A stretch of DNA of 41,151 nt from UBA1783 sp964449115 (GTDB lineage Bacteria; Bacillota_I; Bacilli_A; Erysipelotrichales; Erysipelotrichaceae): contig CAYUXW010000013.1 of the NCBI GenBank assembly GCA_964449115.1, positions 1 to 41,151 of the forward strand, in the 5' to 3' direction. Positions 7,561-16,008 of the stretch are shown piece by piece; positions within the stretch are counted from its first letter, which is position 1; every line of letters starts with the position of its first letter. Made by a program: the position numbers and the translations under genes. The notes under the pieces were generated by a model that was not told where the DNA came from, did no database searches, and saw nothing but the letters and a program-made list of their open reading frames with translations.

Positions 7561-8562
7561 ATGAAAACGACTTCTGTAATGATACAAAATTTATGCGTTC
7601 CTTGTTTTAGTTACTGTAGATATTGTCTGTTATCCTGGAATGGTAAAATTGAAGGTATAAATTGGGAAAAAAGCGTAGTTATTGCTAAGCGTTTTATTGA
7701 TGAGATAAATGAGTGTTTACCCCATCTTAAAACTTCTTTTTCTTTTGGCTATTCTGTGGAACACCCTAATCTTGAAACAGCTTTAACTACACTAAACCAG
7801 TTAAAAAGTCCAATGTCAGAATTCTTACAGTGTAATGGCATGAAAATGAGAAACGATATTCAATGTGACGATCTTATGCTGACGCTTAAAAAAGAAGGCC
7901 TAAAAGAGTTGAACTTTACATTTTATGGTCTTAAAGAATATCATGACAGTTTTGCTGGAAGAAAAGGTGATTTCGATTTGTTGTTTCGGATGGTGAAAGC
8001 AACAAAAAAACATGATATTTCATTTACTGTTTCAATTCCGCTGACAAAAGAAAATATTAAACAAACAAATGAATTAGTTGCTGTTTTAAAAAAAGAAGGA
8101 AGTAAGAAAATAAGACTTTTCATCCCGCATCAAGAAGGTAGAGGAAAATCACTAAAAGATGCCAGATTAACCAAGGACGATCTTTTGCTGCTTTCTTCTG
8201 AAACAATAAAACTGTTTAACCGCAGCGTTTATAAAACTGAATCTGAATGGGTTAGTGAAGCTGATCCGATAAACCAACAAAACAGACTGGTAATTATTTC
8301 TCTTAGAGCCGATAATATTAAAGATTATGAGAACAAAAATGCACTTTCTTTAATTAAGGAGATTGAATTGCTAGATGAAGAATATTATGCTTCTTTTCCT
8401 ACTTTTACAGAACTGGCAAAACAATATGGTGATTATCAAGGCAATAAACTGTATGGGATTAGAGATTTATATCATCATTATCGTTTGTGTTTCCAGCAAG
8501 AACATCAATTACATGTTTATGATGTTACTGATGAAAGACAGTCCGGAAGTAGAAGATATTAA
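7561..8562 (+). CDS. Radical SAM protein of unknown function
   Basis: 333 residues. The cluster-binding motif CFSYCRYC gives Cys15-x3-Cys19-x2-Cys22, the hallmark of radical SAM enzymes holding a [4Fe-4S] cluster that cleaves SAM to a 5'-deoxyadenosyl radical. An additional Cys12 lies just before it. No second cysteine cluster (SPASM or twitch domain) is seen in the C-terminal half. I do not recognise the subfamily or substrate. It follows the nucleoside hydrolase pair by 42 bases on the same strand without an obvious terminator, suggesting one operon. The ATG lacks a clear ribosome binding site, so the exact start is uncertain. Confidence 0.85.
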   Translation: MKTTSVMIQNLCVPCFSYCRYCLLSWNGKIEGINWEKSVVIAKRFIDEINECLPHLKTSFSFGYSVEHPNLETALTTLNQLKSPMSEFLQCNGMKMRNDIQCDDLMLTLKKEGLKELNFTFYGLKEYHDSFAGRKGDFDLLFRMVKATKKHDISFTVSIPLTKENIKQTNELVAVLKKEGSKKIRLFIPHQEGRGKSLKDARLTKDDLLLLSSETIKLFNRSVYKTESEWVSEADPINQQNRLVIISLRADNIKDYENKNALSLIKEIELLDEEYYASFPTFTELAKQYGDYQGNKLYGIRDLYHHYRLCFQQEHQLHVYDVTDERQSGSRRY

Positions 8563-8563
8563 A

Positions 8564-8588
8564 AAACAGACCTGTTTAAAGTCTGTTT
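8564..8588 (-). terminator. Terminator for murQ (first of two back-to-back hairpins)
   Basis: Perfect 8-bp stem (AAACAGAC / GTCTGTTT) with a 9-base loop. On the minus strand the stem runs into TTTTTT, so it serves murQ; on the plus strand it is followed by GCTATT, which is not a T tract. Confidence 0.75.
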
Positions 8589-8599
8589 GCTATTAATTT

Positions 8600-8629
8600 A
8601 AGAGAATATAAATTCTCTTTTTTCTTTTT
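8600..8629 (+). terminator. Terminator for the radical SAM operon (second of two hairpins)
   Basis: Perfect 8-bp stem (AAGAGAAT / ATTCTCTT), loop ATAA, followed by TTTTTCTTTTT on the plus strand. It ends exactly at the murQ stop codon. Confidence 0.85.
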
Positions 8630-9517
8630 CTAAATAACTTCTCTGATGAATCCTTTTGAAGCCTCAAGTTTTTTGGTTGCTTCTTTTTCATCAATCCCCA
8701 ACAAGATCATCACAATTGCCACTTTACAGTTATTATCACATTTGCTCAATGCTTCGCTGGCTGTTTCTCTGTTAACTCCTGTAGCTTCCATAACAATTCT
8801 CTTGCATCTTTCTACAAGTTTTTCGTTTGTTGCCTGGACATCTACCATTAAATTTCCATAAACTTTTCCAGATTTAATCATTGTAGCAGTTGAAATCATA
8901 TTCAAGATAATCTTCTGACAGGTTCCAGCTTTTAGTCTGGTAGAGCCTGTTAATACTTCCGATCCTGCATTTACTTCAACCGGATTCTGAGAATATTTTG
9001 ATATTTCAGTACCATAGTTGCAACAGACACTTCCTGTTTTTGCGCCTACTTCCTTAGCATATTCTAAACCGCCAATAACATATGGAGTTCTTCCACTTGC
9101 CGCAATACCGATAACGATATCTTTTGAAGATAGATTGATGTTTTTCAAATCTTCAACTGCCATCTCTTTAGAATCTTCTGCTCCCTCAACTGCTCTGATA
9201 AACGCCTTCTCACCACCAGCAATCAAACCGATAAATTCATCATCGCAATTGAAGGTTGGTCGACATTCTACAGCATCCATCAAGCCCATTCTGCCACTTG
9301 TTCCAGCACCGATATAGATGATTCTTCCTCCATCAGCGATTACTTCAATTGTCGTATTAATTAATTTTTCAATTTCAGGCAATGACTTTTTAATTGTTTC
9401 AATAACATTAATATCTTCATCATTCATAATTTCAATGATTTCTTTTACTGACAACAAATCCAGATTCATTGTTTTTTCGTTTCTAACTTCTGTTTTCAAA
9501 TTGCTAATATTCACCAT
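8630..9517 (-). CDS. murQ: N-acetylmuramic acid 6-phosphate etherase
   Basis: 295 residues from the ATG at 9515-9517, chosen because GAGGTAAG precedes it; a longer frame starting at 9577 lacks such a site and MurQ proteins are usually about 300 residues. MurQ cleaves the lactyl ether of MurNAc 6-phosphate to give GlcNAc 6-phosphate and D-lactate, in cell-wall recycling. The SIS-domain sugar phosphate loop GAGTSGRMG and the downstream VECRPTF and GSTRLKAGT segments are intact. No MurNAc-specific PTS or MupG is adjacent. It is divergent from argS. Confidence 0.94.
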   Translation of the reverse strand: MVNISNLKTEVRNEKTMNLDLLSVKEIIEIMNDEDINVIETIKKSLPEIEKLINTTIEVIADGGRIIYIGAGTSGRMGLMDAVECRPTFNCDDEFIGLIAGGEKAFIRAVEGAEDSKEMAVEDLKNINLSSKDIVIGIAASGRTPYVIGGLEYAKEVGAKTGSVCCNYGTEISKYSQNPVEVNAGSEVLTGSTRLKAGTCQKIILNMISTATMIKSGKVYGNLMVDVQATNEKLVERCKRIVMEATGVNRETASEALSKCDNNCKVAIVMILLGIDEKEATKKLEASKGFIREVI

Positions 9518-9621
9518 ATTTTGACTTACCTCACTAAATTTAATGTTATCATATTTTATATGGTTATTAAACAACATCCTTTGCTGATTAACCTTTAGAT
9601 ATTTATTATTTTACATAAATA

Positions 9622-9630
9622 TGTTAAAAT
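9622..9630 (+). promoter_or_regulatory. Extended -10 promoter of argS
   Basis: TGT followed by TAAAAT (9625-9630), with no clear -35. The same TGTTAAAAT string stands before gpmI at 32170-32178. Confidence 0.45.
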
Positions 9631-9661
9631 TTTTCGTGCAAGGAAGAAAAGGTGTTAAAGT

Positions 9662-11305
9662 ATGAATAAAATCGAAAATCTCTTGAAAAATAAAATTACC
9701 GAAGCAGTTTTTTCGACTTTTAATATTGAATTAGAAGATGATTTTGTTATTATTGAAATTCCAAAAGATAGTAATAATGGAGATTATTCTACTAATATCG
9801 CTATGAAACTTACCAAGTCAGTTAAACAAAAACCAAGTATTACAGCTAATATGTTGGTCGAAAAATTAAACGAAACCTGTGAGATTGCTGAAAAGATTGA
9901 AGTAGCTGGTGTTGGTTTTATAAATTTCTTTATTAAAAGTGAAGTATTGGCTGAAATTATCAATACGGTTATCGATGCCAAGGATGATTATGGTAAAAAC
10001 AACAGCGGTAACAACTTGAAAATCCTAGTTGAATATGTCTCTGCCAATCCTACTGGTCCTTTACATTGTGGACATGCCAGAGGAGCAGCCTGGGGAGATG
10101 TAATTTGTCGTCTGTTAGAAAAATCAGGCTATGATTATTTAAGAGAATACTACATCAATGATGCCGGCAATCAAATCGATATGCTGGGTGAATCAATTTA
10201 TGGACGCTATCGTCAATATTATGGACTGGATTTCACTATTCCTGCTGATGGCTATTACGGCGAAGATATCATTGAAATTACTAAAGAAATCATTGATGAA
10301 GTTGGTGACAGGTATCTTCATACTACCAAACAGGAAGCTGTAGACTTCTTTAGATGGGAAGGAAGAAATAGACAGCTTAACCGCATAAAAGCAGATTTGG
10401 CTTATTATGGCTGCTATTTTGATTCTTGGGTTTCTGAACAATCTATCGTTGATGAAAATAGAGTCGAAAAAGCGCTGGAAAAAATGATATCTATGAATCT
10501 TACTTACCAGCAGGATGGAGCTTTCTGGTTTAAAAGCACCGAATATGGCGATGATAAAGATCGAGTTCTTAAGAAATCTGATGGTTTCTATACTTATCTG
10601 ACACCAGATATTGCTTATCACCAGCATAAGTTTGAAAGAGGCTATGAAAAACTGGTTAATCTCTGGGGAGCTGATCATCATGGCTATGTAGCTAGAATGA
10701 AAGCGGCTATGATGGCTTTAGGTCATCCAAAAGAGGCTTTAGAAGTAGACTTGATTCAAATGGTTCGACTTGTTGAAGATGGCCTTGAAGTTAAAATGAG
10801 CAAACGTACCGGTAACGCCATTACTATTAGAGAATTAGTTGATGAAGTCGGCTTAGATGCTGCTAGATATTTCTTTGTCTGTAAAGCTGTTGACACTCAT
10901 CTTGATTTTGATTTCACTTTAGCCAAATCAGAAACAAATGATAATCCAGTATATTATGCTCAATATGCCTATGCGAGAATCTGTTCAGTTTTAAGACAGT
11001 ATCCTGCTAAAAAATTAGAACATTACTCACTGTTAAATTGTGAAAAGGAAATTACCATCTTAAAACATATTGGTGAATTTACCTCTGTAGTAGCTGATGC
11101 AGCTAAAACAAGAGCTCCACATAAAGTGTGTAATTATATTCAAAAATTAGCTCAATATTTCCACTCTTTCTATGCGACTAATAAAATATGGGATGAAAAC
11201 AATCTTCAATTATCTCAAGAACGTCTTGCTTTGGTTGAAGCTACTAGAATCACGCTAAAAAATTCCTTGGATTTAATAGGTGTTTCTTCCCCAGAAAGAA
11301 TGTAG
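9662..11305 (+). CDS. argS: Arginyl-tRNA synthetase
   Basis: 547 residues, full length. It charges tRNA(Arg) with arginine. The class I signatures are present: the HIGH-type motif LHCGHARG inside SANPTGPLHCGH, and KMSKRTG before the anticodon-binding domain. The N-terminal tRNA-recognition domain ends in GVGFINFFI, and the DALR-type C-terminal helical domain covers about the last 110 residues. Start ATG with AAAGGTG upstream. Monocistronic, with its own promoter and a strong terminator. Confidence 0.96.
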   Translation: MNKIENLLKNKITEAVFSTFNIELEDDFVIIEIPKDSNNGDYSTNIAMKLTKSVKQKPSITANMLVEKLNETCEIAEKIEVAGVGFINFFIKSEVLAEIINTVIDAKDDYGKNNSGNNLKILVEYVSANPTGPLHCGHARGAAWGDVICRLLEKSGYDYLREYYINDAGNQIDMLGESIYGRYRQYYGLDFTIPADGYYGEDIIEITKEIIDEVGDRYLHTTKQEAVDFFRWEGRNRQLNRIKADLAYYGCYFDSWVSEQSIVDENRVEKALEKMISMNLTYQQDGAFWFKSTEYGDDKDRVLKKSDGFYTYLTPDIAYHQHKFERGYEKLVNLWGADHHGYVARMKAAMMALGHPKEALEVDLIQMVRLVEDGLEVKMSKRTGNAITIRELVDEVGLDAARYFFVCKAVDTHLDFDFTLAKSETNDNPVYYAQYAYARICSVLRQYPAKKLEHYSLLNCEKEITILKHIGEFTSVVADAAKTRAPHKVCNYIQKLAQYFHSFYATNKIWDENNLQLSQERLALVEATRITLKNSLDLIGVSSPERM

Positions 11306-11326
11306 ACATTAATTATTGCAATGCTT

Positions 11327-11353
11327 AAAGTGTGTCATCATGATACACTTTTT
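11327..11353 (+). terminator. argS terminator
   Basis: 11-bp stem (AAAGTGTGTCA / TGATACACTTT, one G-U pair), 3-base loop and a T run, just after argS. Confidence 0.85.
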
Positions 11354-11472
11354 ATTTGAAACTTAAGTTTTTTAAATACTGTTTTACTTTTTTATCTCAT
11401 TCCGTTTTTATATTTATTCCTAAACCATTATAATAAAGATGAAAACAAATTGATTTTTTTGGAGGTATTGCT

Positions 11473-11610
11473 ATGAAAAACGAATTAAGAGGTATCGGAA
11501 TATTATTGTTTGCGATACTGATCAACACAATCGTCAGTCCTGCAGTCATTTTATCCATTCCAATTGGACTTGTTGGTTTGTTTGTTTTATTTAAAAAAGA
11601 CTCTCAGTAA
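11473..11610 (+). CDS. Small membrane protein, 45 residues
   Basis: ATG AAA AAC ... TAA, 45 residues, preceded by a perfect GGAGGT (11461-11466) 6 bases from the ATG and a TATAAT box at 11429-11434. The product is almost entirely hydrophobic: a short charged N-terminus (MKNELRG), then about 33 hydrophobic residues interrupted by Pro and Ser (probably two short membrane segments or a hairpin), and a KKDSQ tail. A hairpin terminator follows at 11643. No family is recognised. The combination of ribosome binding site, promoter and own terminator makes it a convincing real gene. Confidence 0.75.
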   Translation: MKNELRGIGILLFAILINTIVSPAVILSIPIGLVGLFVLFKKDSQ

Positions 11611-11642
11611 ATTTTAAAAACATTTAAAGAAAGTCCCAGATT

Positions 11643-11673
11643 AAAATAGCGTATCTTGCGATATGCTATTTTT
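11643..11673. terminator. Bidirectional terminator between the small membrane protein and degV
   Basis: 13-bp stem (AAAATAGCGTATC / GATATGCTATTTT, one G-U pair), loop TTGC, with T residues on both sides. The degV stop codon (11666-11668) is inside the 3' arm. Confidence 0.8.
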
Positions 11674-12514
11674 CTTTATAGGATTGTTTAGATACAAAGA
11701 TGTAACCAAATGCTCCTGGTCCCCAGTGACAGGCGATTGCTGGGTCAAGATTATCATATTCAATCATTGCTTCTTTGTATTTATCGTCTGTTAACGAAAT
11801 CAGTTCATCAAGATTTGTTTCATCATAGGTATATGAAGGAATAATTGGATAACTTGTATCACAGTCTTCTGTTTCTAAATAATTGGCTAACATTTTAAGA
11901 GCTTTTTTTCTGCCCAGAACCTTGCCAACCATTTTTACCCCACCATCCTCGTTATCAATGGCGATAAATGGCTTTAACTGCATCACGTTGCCAGCAACAT
12001 AAGCTGCTTTTGACAATCTTCCGCCTCGATATAAATACTCCAGTGTATCTGGTATTACCAGAACTCTGATTTTTGGCAGTATTTCTTCTATTTTCTGTAA
12101 AACAACCTCAATTGGCTGATCACGATGTCTATTTATTTCTTCAACAATGAGTCTAACTCCCCCAACAACAGTCTTACAGTCAATCACATGAACCTTTTCT
12201 TCATCCTGAAACAACATATACAGTGTGCTGTAAGTTGACGAAATTCCTTTAGAAAGTGGAATAACAATTACATCGTCACCCTGATTTACATATTCCATAA
12301 CCCTTTCTTTAGCTTCAACCATGTTTGGAAGTGAGGTTTTAGGAAATTGTTTTTCTTCTATCAAGGCATGATAAAATTCTTCCATCGTTAAATCCACGCC
12401 ATCTAAATATTCTTTATCACCTAACAATAGTTTTAAAGGAAGTATTTCAACATTATACTTTTCTTTTTCATCCTGTTTAATGCTGCTTCCCGAATCTACA
12501 AATACTCTAATCAT
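11666..12514 (-). CDS. DegV family fatty-acid-binding protein
   Basis: 282 residues from the ATG at 12512-12514, which has GGGGG a few bases upstream; an upstream in-frame start at 12553 has none. DegV/FakB proteins bind a fatty acid and present it to the FakA kinase for acyl-phosphate formation. Visible landmarks: the N-terminal VDSGSS motif, TSLPN near residue 60, the SKGISSTY segment and the later YRGGRLSKA motif. No fakA is nearby. It has a strong promoter of its own. Confidence 0.9.
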   Translation of the reverse strand: MIRVFVDSGSSIKQDEKEKYNVEILPLKLLLGDKEYLDGVDLTMEEFYHALIEEKQFPKTSLPNMVEAKERVMEYVNQGDDVIVIPLSKGISSTYSTLYMLFQDEEKVHVIDCKTVVGGVRLIVEEINRHRDQPIEVVLQKIEEILPKIRVLVIPDTLEYLYRGGRLSKAAYVAGNVMQLKPFIAIDNEDGGVKMVGKVLGRKKALKMLANYLETEDCDTSYPIIPSYTYDETNLDELISLTDDKYKEAMIEYDNLDPAIACHWGPGAFGYIFVSKQSYKEK

Positions 12515-12579
12515 ATTTCCCCCTTGTTTTTTATATTTCCTTTTTATTAACATTTTTAAATTAAAACTACAATATTCAA

Positions 12580-12608
12580 AGTATATTAAATCACTATTAA
12601 ATTGTCAA
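12580..12608 (-). promoter_or_regulatory. degV promoter
   Basis: Minus-strand -35 TTGACA (12603-12608, consensus), 17-base spacer, -10 TATACT (12580-12585). It starts just after the stop of the DUF554 gene, so degV is transcribed separately. Confidence 0.75.
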
Positions 12609-12612
12609 AAAT

Positions 12613-13290
12613 CTAAATGTTAAATACAATCGTTAAAATAGCACTTAAAATTATTGCTGGAACCATATTCATTGGTTTAGCTTTAATCATATTGAGCATA
12701 TTTAAACCAACAGCTAAAAGAACAATTGAGCCAACTGCTGAAAGCTGAACAATACATTCATTAGTTAATACTGGAGCTATGACCAAGGCTAGAATACTTA
12801 GCAGTCCTTCATAAATCAAAACAAAGCCAGCTGAAAAGTAAACCCCAATACCATACTTGGCAGCCAAAACTATTGCACTGACAGCATCAATAATACCCTT
12901 CATTAAAAGAATGCTGTAATCAGAAGTTAAACCATCCTGAATTGAACCTACTATAGCCATTCCACCTACACAAAACAACAGTGAAGCATTAACAAAACCT
13001 GAAGCAATTGGTGATTTAGAACTGAACTTTTCCTGTATTTTATCTCCCAGTTTAACAATCATTCCATCCAAATCAATAACATTTCCTATCAGCGTTCCTA
13101 TTGACATTGATAACAACATATTTAGGGCTGATCTCATTTCCAGCATCCCATCGATGCCAATATAAAGAACACATAGCCCCATCGCTATGACCAATTGATT
13201 TTGTAATTCTTCTTTTAGGAATTTGCCAATAATCATTCCTACAGTTGTTCCCAGTATTACCAGTGCTGCATTAATGATTGCTCCATACAT
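12613..13290 (-). CDS. DUF554 family integral membrane protein (YdfK/YqgA-like)
   Basis: 225 residues with about six to seven hydrophobic segments. DUF554 landmarks are seen: N-terminal GAIINAALVILGTTVG, then GLCVLYIGIDG, and SLLFCVGGMAIVGSIQDG in the middle. The function of this family is unknown. AAAGGTGGGTG precedes the ATG. It stands alone, divergent from the amidohydrolase gene. Confidence 0.88.
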   Translation of the reverse strand: MYGAIINAALVILGTTVGMIIGKFLKEELQNQLVIAMGLCVLYIGIDGMLEMRSALNMLLSMSIGTLIGNVIDLDGMIVKLGDKIQEKFSSKSPIASGFVNASLLFCVGGMAIVGSIQDGLTSDYSILLMKGIIDAVSAIVLAAKYGIGVYFSAGFVLIYEGLLSILALVIAPVLTNECIVQLSAVGSIVLLAVGLNMLNMIKAKPMNMVPAIILSAILTIVFNI

Positions 13291-13366
13291 AAAATAACAC
13301 CCACCTTTTCCTTATATAATAATACCTTTATTCAAAAACAAAAAGAACTTTTTTATTTTTTAAGTG

Positions 13367-13372
13367 TATAAT
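13367..13372 (+). promoter_or_regulatory. -10 box immediately before the amidohydrolase start
   Basis: TATAAT at 13367-13372. The expected transcription start is at or next to the A of the ATG at 13379, suggesting a leaderless mRNA. No convincing -35 is seen. Confidence 0.45.
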
Positions 13373-13378
13373 TATTTT

Positions 13379-14668
13379 ATGAAAACTGTTTATACCAATG
13401 TCAATATTTTAAATGGAACCAAAGATATGGTGCTACAAGAAAATATGATGCTTACAGTAGAAGATGGAATTATTGTTAGTATTGAGGAGGCTAAAGATAC
13501 AACTGAAAACAATGTTATAGATCTGCAAGGTAGGTATCTTATCCCCGGATTGATTAATTTACATATTCATACTCCTGGTACGGGCTTCCCAAAGAAAAAA
13601 GAATCTGATAGCACTAAACTGGCCAAGCTGGTTATGAGCAATAAACTTTTACAGCAAATTGGCAAGAGTATTTGTCGTAATGCCTTAAAAACTGAGCTCT
13701 TATCCGGAACTACCACTGTTAGAACTGTTGGGGGTTTAGGTAATTTTGATTCACAGCTGCGTGATGAAATAAATAGCGGAAAAACTGTTGGACCACGAGT
13801 ATTAAGCTCCGATAGCGCTGTTACCATCCCAGGAGGACATATGGAAGGTTCAGTTGCCTATGGGGCAAAAACCATTGAAGAATTTGAAAAGTTTATTGAA
13901 GACAACGCTGAAGCTGGTGTCGACTGGATCAAACTAATGATTACTGGTGGAGTACTGGATGCTAAAGTCAAAGGGGAACCTGGTGAACTAAGAATGAATA
14001 GTGAGCAGGTTAAGGCTTGCTGTGATAAAGCTCATTCGTTAGGCTTAAAAGTCTGCGCCCATGTAGAAAGTCCTAAAGGCATCATTATGGCTTTAGAAAA
14101 TGGTGTTGATACCATTGAACATGGTGCAGCAATGGATGATGAAATAATTGAATTATTTAAAAAGACTGCCGCTGTTTTAGTCTGTACCATCTCTCCAGCT
14201 ATCCCATTGGCTAAATTTGATTCTGGTATTTCCAAAGCCAGTGAAATTGTCCTTTACAACAGTAAGGTTTTACTGGAAGGAATCCTTTCAGGAACTAAAA
14301 AATGCCTGGAAAACGGCATTACTGTAGGCTTGGGAACTGATTCAGTCTGTCCTTTTATTACCCATTATGATATGTGGCGTGAATTGGAATACTTCCATAA
14401 GATGGTTGGGGTATCAAGAAATTTTGCTTTACATACTGGAACACTGATCAATGCTTCTATTTTAGGTTTAGAAAATCAAACAGGATCTATTGAAGCAGGA
14501 AAATCAGCTGACTTTATTGTCGTTGATGAAAATCCTCTGACTTATGGATTTTCAACTATTAGAAAGCCTTATCTGGTTCACTTTAAAAATCAAAAGTATC
14601 TACAGCCAAAAATTAAAAAGAATGATATTTGCGAAAGAGAATTAGATAAATATTTAGCTACACTTTAA
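13379..14668 (+). CDS. Amidohydrolase family metal-dependent hydrolase (imidazolonepropionase / prolidase-like)
   Basis: 429 residues. The amidohydrolase fold motifs are in order: the HxH metal site in GLINLHIHTPG, a central lysine in DWIKLMITGG (probably the bridging, carboxylated Lys), AHVES, DTIEHGA and the terminal GLGTDS aspartate. These match the group annotated as imidazolonepropionase-like or Xaa-Pro dipeptidases. The substrate is not determinable, and no histidine-degradation genes are near. No ribosome binding site precedes the ATG, and a TATAAT box ends 6 bases before it. A GTG at 13364 is possible but overlaps the -10 box. Confidence 0.85.
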   Translation: MKTVYTNVNILNGTKDMVLQENMMLTVEDGIIVSIEEAKDTTENNVIDLQGRYLIPGLINLHIHTPGTGFPKKKESDSTKLAKLVMSNKLLQQIGKSICRNALKTELLSGTTTVRTVGGLGNFDSQLRDEINSGKTVGPRVLSSDSAVTIPGGHMEGSVAYGAKTIEEFEKFIEDNAEAGVDWIKLMITGGVLDAKVKGEPGELRMNSEQVKACCDKAHSLGLKVCAHVESPKGIIMALENGVDTIEHGAAMDDEIIELFKKTAAVLVCTISPAIPLAKFDSGISKASEIVLYNSKVLLEGILSGTKKCLENGITVGLGTDSVCPFITHYDMWRELEYFHKMVGVSRNFALHTGTLINASILGLENQTGSIEAGKSADFIVVDENPLTYGFSTIRKPYLVHFKNQKYLQPKIKKNDICERELDKYLATL

Positions 14669-14687
14669 AAGTTTATCAAACCACAAA

Positions 14688-14738
14688 AAAACAATGGCTA
14701 TTATCATTACATGTCGTGATAACTTATCCATTGTTTTT
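14688..14738. terminator. Bidirectional terminator between convergent genes
   Basis: Outer 10-bp stem (AAAACAATGG / CCATTGTTTT) and an inner 6-bp stem (TTATCA / TGATAA). There are T residues on the plus-strand exit and, read from the other side, on the minus strand. It separates the amidohydrolase and zinc ribbon genes. Confidence 0.8.
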
Positions 14739-14745
14739 ATTATTT

Positions 14746-14967
14746 CTATTTTTCTTTATTAAGGATTGACTGCAGCTCTTCTTTTTTATTATGCTCAATA
14801 TCAATATATGTTTCCACATAACCACATTTTGGACATAAAGCTGCCTCAATTGGAGCAGCAGAAGGTTTAAGTGCTTTTTCTTTTAAAACAATGCTGACAA
14901 CACTGTTTGGCGGGGCAATTTTAAGATTTTCAATCATTTCTGTTTCACATCTTAAACATTTTCTCAT
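14746..14967 (-). CDS. Small zinc ribbon protein
   Basis: 73 residues. Two CxxC knuckles, Cys4/Cys7 (CLRC) and Cys45/Cys48 (CPKCG), form a probable four-cysteine zinc site. The segment between them is moderately hydrophobic and proline-containing; the C-terminus is charged. Such proteins are usually annotated as nucleic-acid-binding or of unknown function. TAAGGAG precedes the ATG. A likely extended -10 promoter (TGATATAAT) lies at 15021-15029 on the minus strand, just after the metallophosphoesterase gene. Confidence 0.8.
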   Translation of the reverse strand: MRKCLRCETEMIENLKIAPPNSVVSIVLKEKALKPSAAPIEAALCPKCGYVETYIDIEHNKKEELQSILNKEK

Positions 14968-15020
14968 AACTTTCTCCTTACTTTAAACTATTATTAATGT
15001 TTTACATCAAGCACAAATAA

Positions 15021-15029
15021 ATTATATCA
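15021..15029 (-). promoter_or_regulatory. Extended -10 promoter of the zinc ribbon gene
   Basis: Minus-strand TGA followed by TATAAT (15021-15026). No good -35 is visible. Confidence 0.45.
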
Positions 15030-15042
15030 CTTAAAGTATTAT

Positions 15043-15846
15043 CTAAATATCCTTTTTTATATCAATAACCAATATTTCAGGATTATTAAATATTCTTAAT
15101 GGAAATTGACTGTTACCCAATCCTCTGGATACAATCATTTCAGTATTATTCAAACTGTATTTTCCTGTAGTATATTTAGGAAGTATTCCCTGTTGGGGTG
15201 AAAACAGTCCACCAATATATGGCAACCTAATCTGACCCCCATGAGCGTGCCCACTTAAAACTAAATCAAAATCAAATTTAGAATATACATCAATATATTG
15301 AGGTCGATGAGCCAGCAAGACATTAAAGTTTTCCAGTTCAATTTTCTGTAGTTGTTCTTCAACTATCTTTCGATAAATTACTTCATTTTGCTTTGCTTTA
15401 AAACCTGGATCATCTATTCCCACCAAACATATTTCTTCCAGCTCAACTTTGCGATTATCTAAAACATTTACCCCCAACTCTATTAACTTTGCTTTAAATT
15501 CTGGATAGAACTTCTTTCTTGATTCATGATTTCCGGTCACAAAATAGATTGGGGCAATTTTAATAATCTTTTCAATTAAATAGTAACACCTGTATACGTT
15601 TGTTCTTCTTGAGTCTAATAGGTCTCCTGTAATAAAAATGTAATCTGGCTCTGCACTTTCAATTAACTCAATTAATCTGCTGTTTTTTTCTCCAAACAAG
15701 TCATTGTGCACGTCTGAAAGATGAACAATTCTTTTTTCTCTTTCTACTTTTTTACTAGAAAATTCGTAGAAAGTCAGGTCTACGTTTTTATTCTGGTATA
15801 TTGCATAAGCTAAAAATAAAACTGCTAAAACAATAATTACTATCAT
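15043..15846 (-). CDS. Membrane-anchored metallophosphoesterase (YkuE-like)
   Basis: 267 residues. An N-terminal hydrophobic segment (about residues 2-17) probably anchors it in the membrane. All calcineurin-type metal motifs are present: LSDVHND, GDLLDS, GNHES, LAHRP and SGHAHGGQ. The family includes the B. subtilis YkuE and UDP-diacylglucosamine hydrolase-like enzymes; substrates are usually unknown. The ATG has no clear ribosome binding site, but an in-frame TAG 9 bases upstream excludes a longer start. It is divergent from prfA. Confidence 0.88.
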   Translation of the reverse strand: MIVIIVLAVLFLAYAIYQNKNVDLTFYEFSSKKVEREKRIVHLSDVHNDLFGEKNSRLIELIESAEPDYIFITGDLLDSRRTNVYRCYYLIEKIIKIAPIYFVTGNHESRKKFYPEFKAKLIELGVNVLDNRKVELEEICLVGIDDPGFKAKQNEVIYRKIVEEQLQKIELENFNVLLAHRPQYIDVYSKFDFDLVLSGHAHGGQIRLPYIGGLFSPQQGILPKYTTGKYSLNNTEMIVSRGLGNSQFPLRIFNNPEILVIDIKKDI

Positions 15847-15955
15847 AGGACAATTCTACACTAACAATCTTAAAAAGGAAAATTATAACTCTTTATCGGC
15901 AATTTTTCTTCTTAAAATTATTGCTTGGGGATTCACTTTTTTATTTTTTGCTTAT

Positions 15956-15984
15956 TTGGATTATTGACACTCTTATAGTATAAT
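15956..15984 (+). promoter_or_regulatory. prfA-prmC promoter
   Basis: -35 TTGGAT (15956-15961), 17-base spacer, consensus -10 TATAAT (15979-15984). Confidence 0.6.
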
Positions 15985-16008
15985 TACTACGTTAGAAGGT
16001 GATTATTT

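Noticed and set aside
9018..9524. Plus-strand frames inside murQ
   Set aside because: Antisense shadows of an intact murQ gene.
10193..10681. 162-residue minus-strand frame inside argS
   Set aside because: Antisense shadow of argS; no ribosome binding site.
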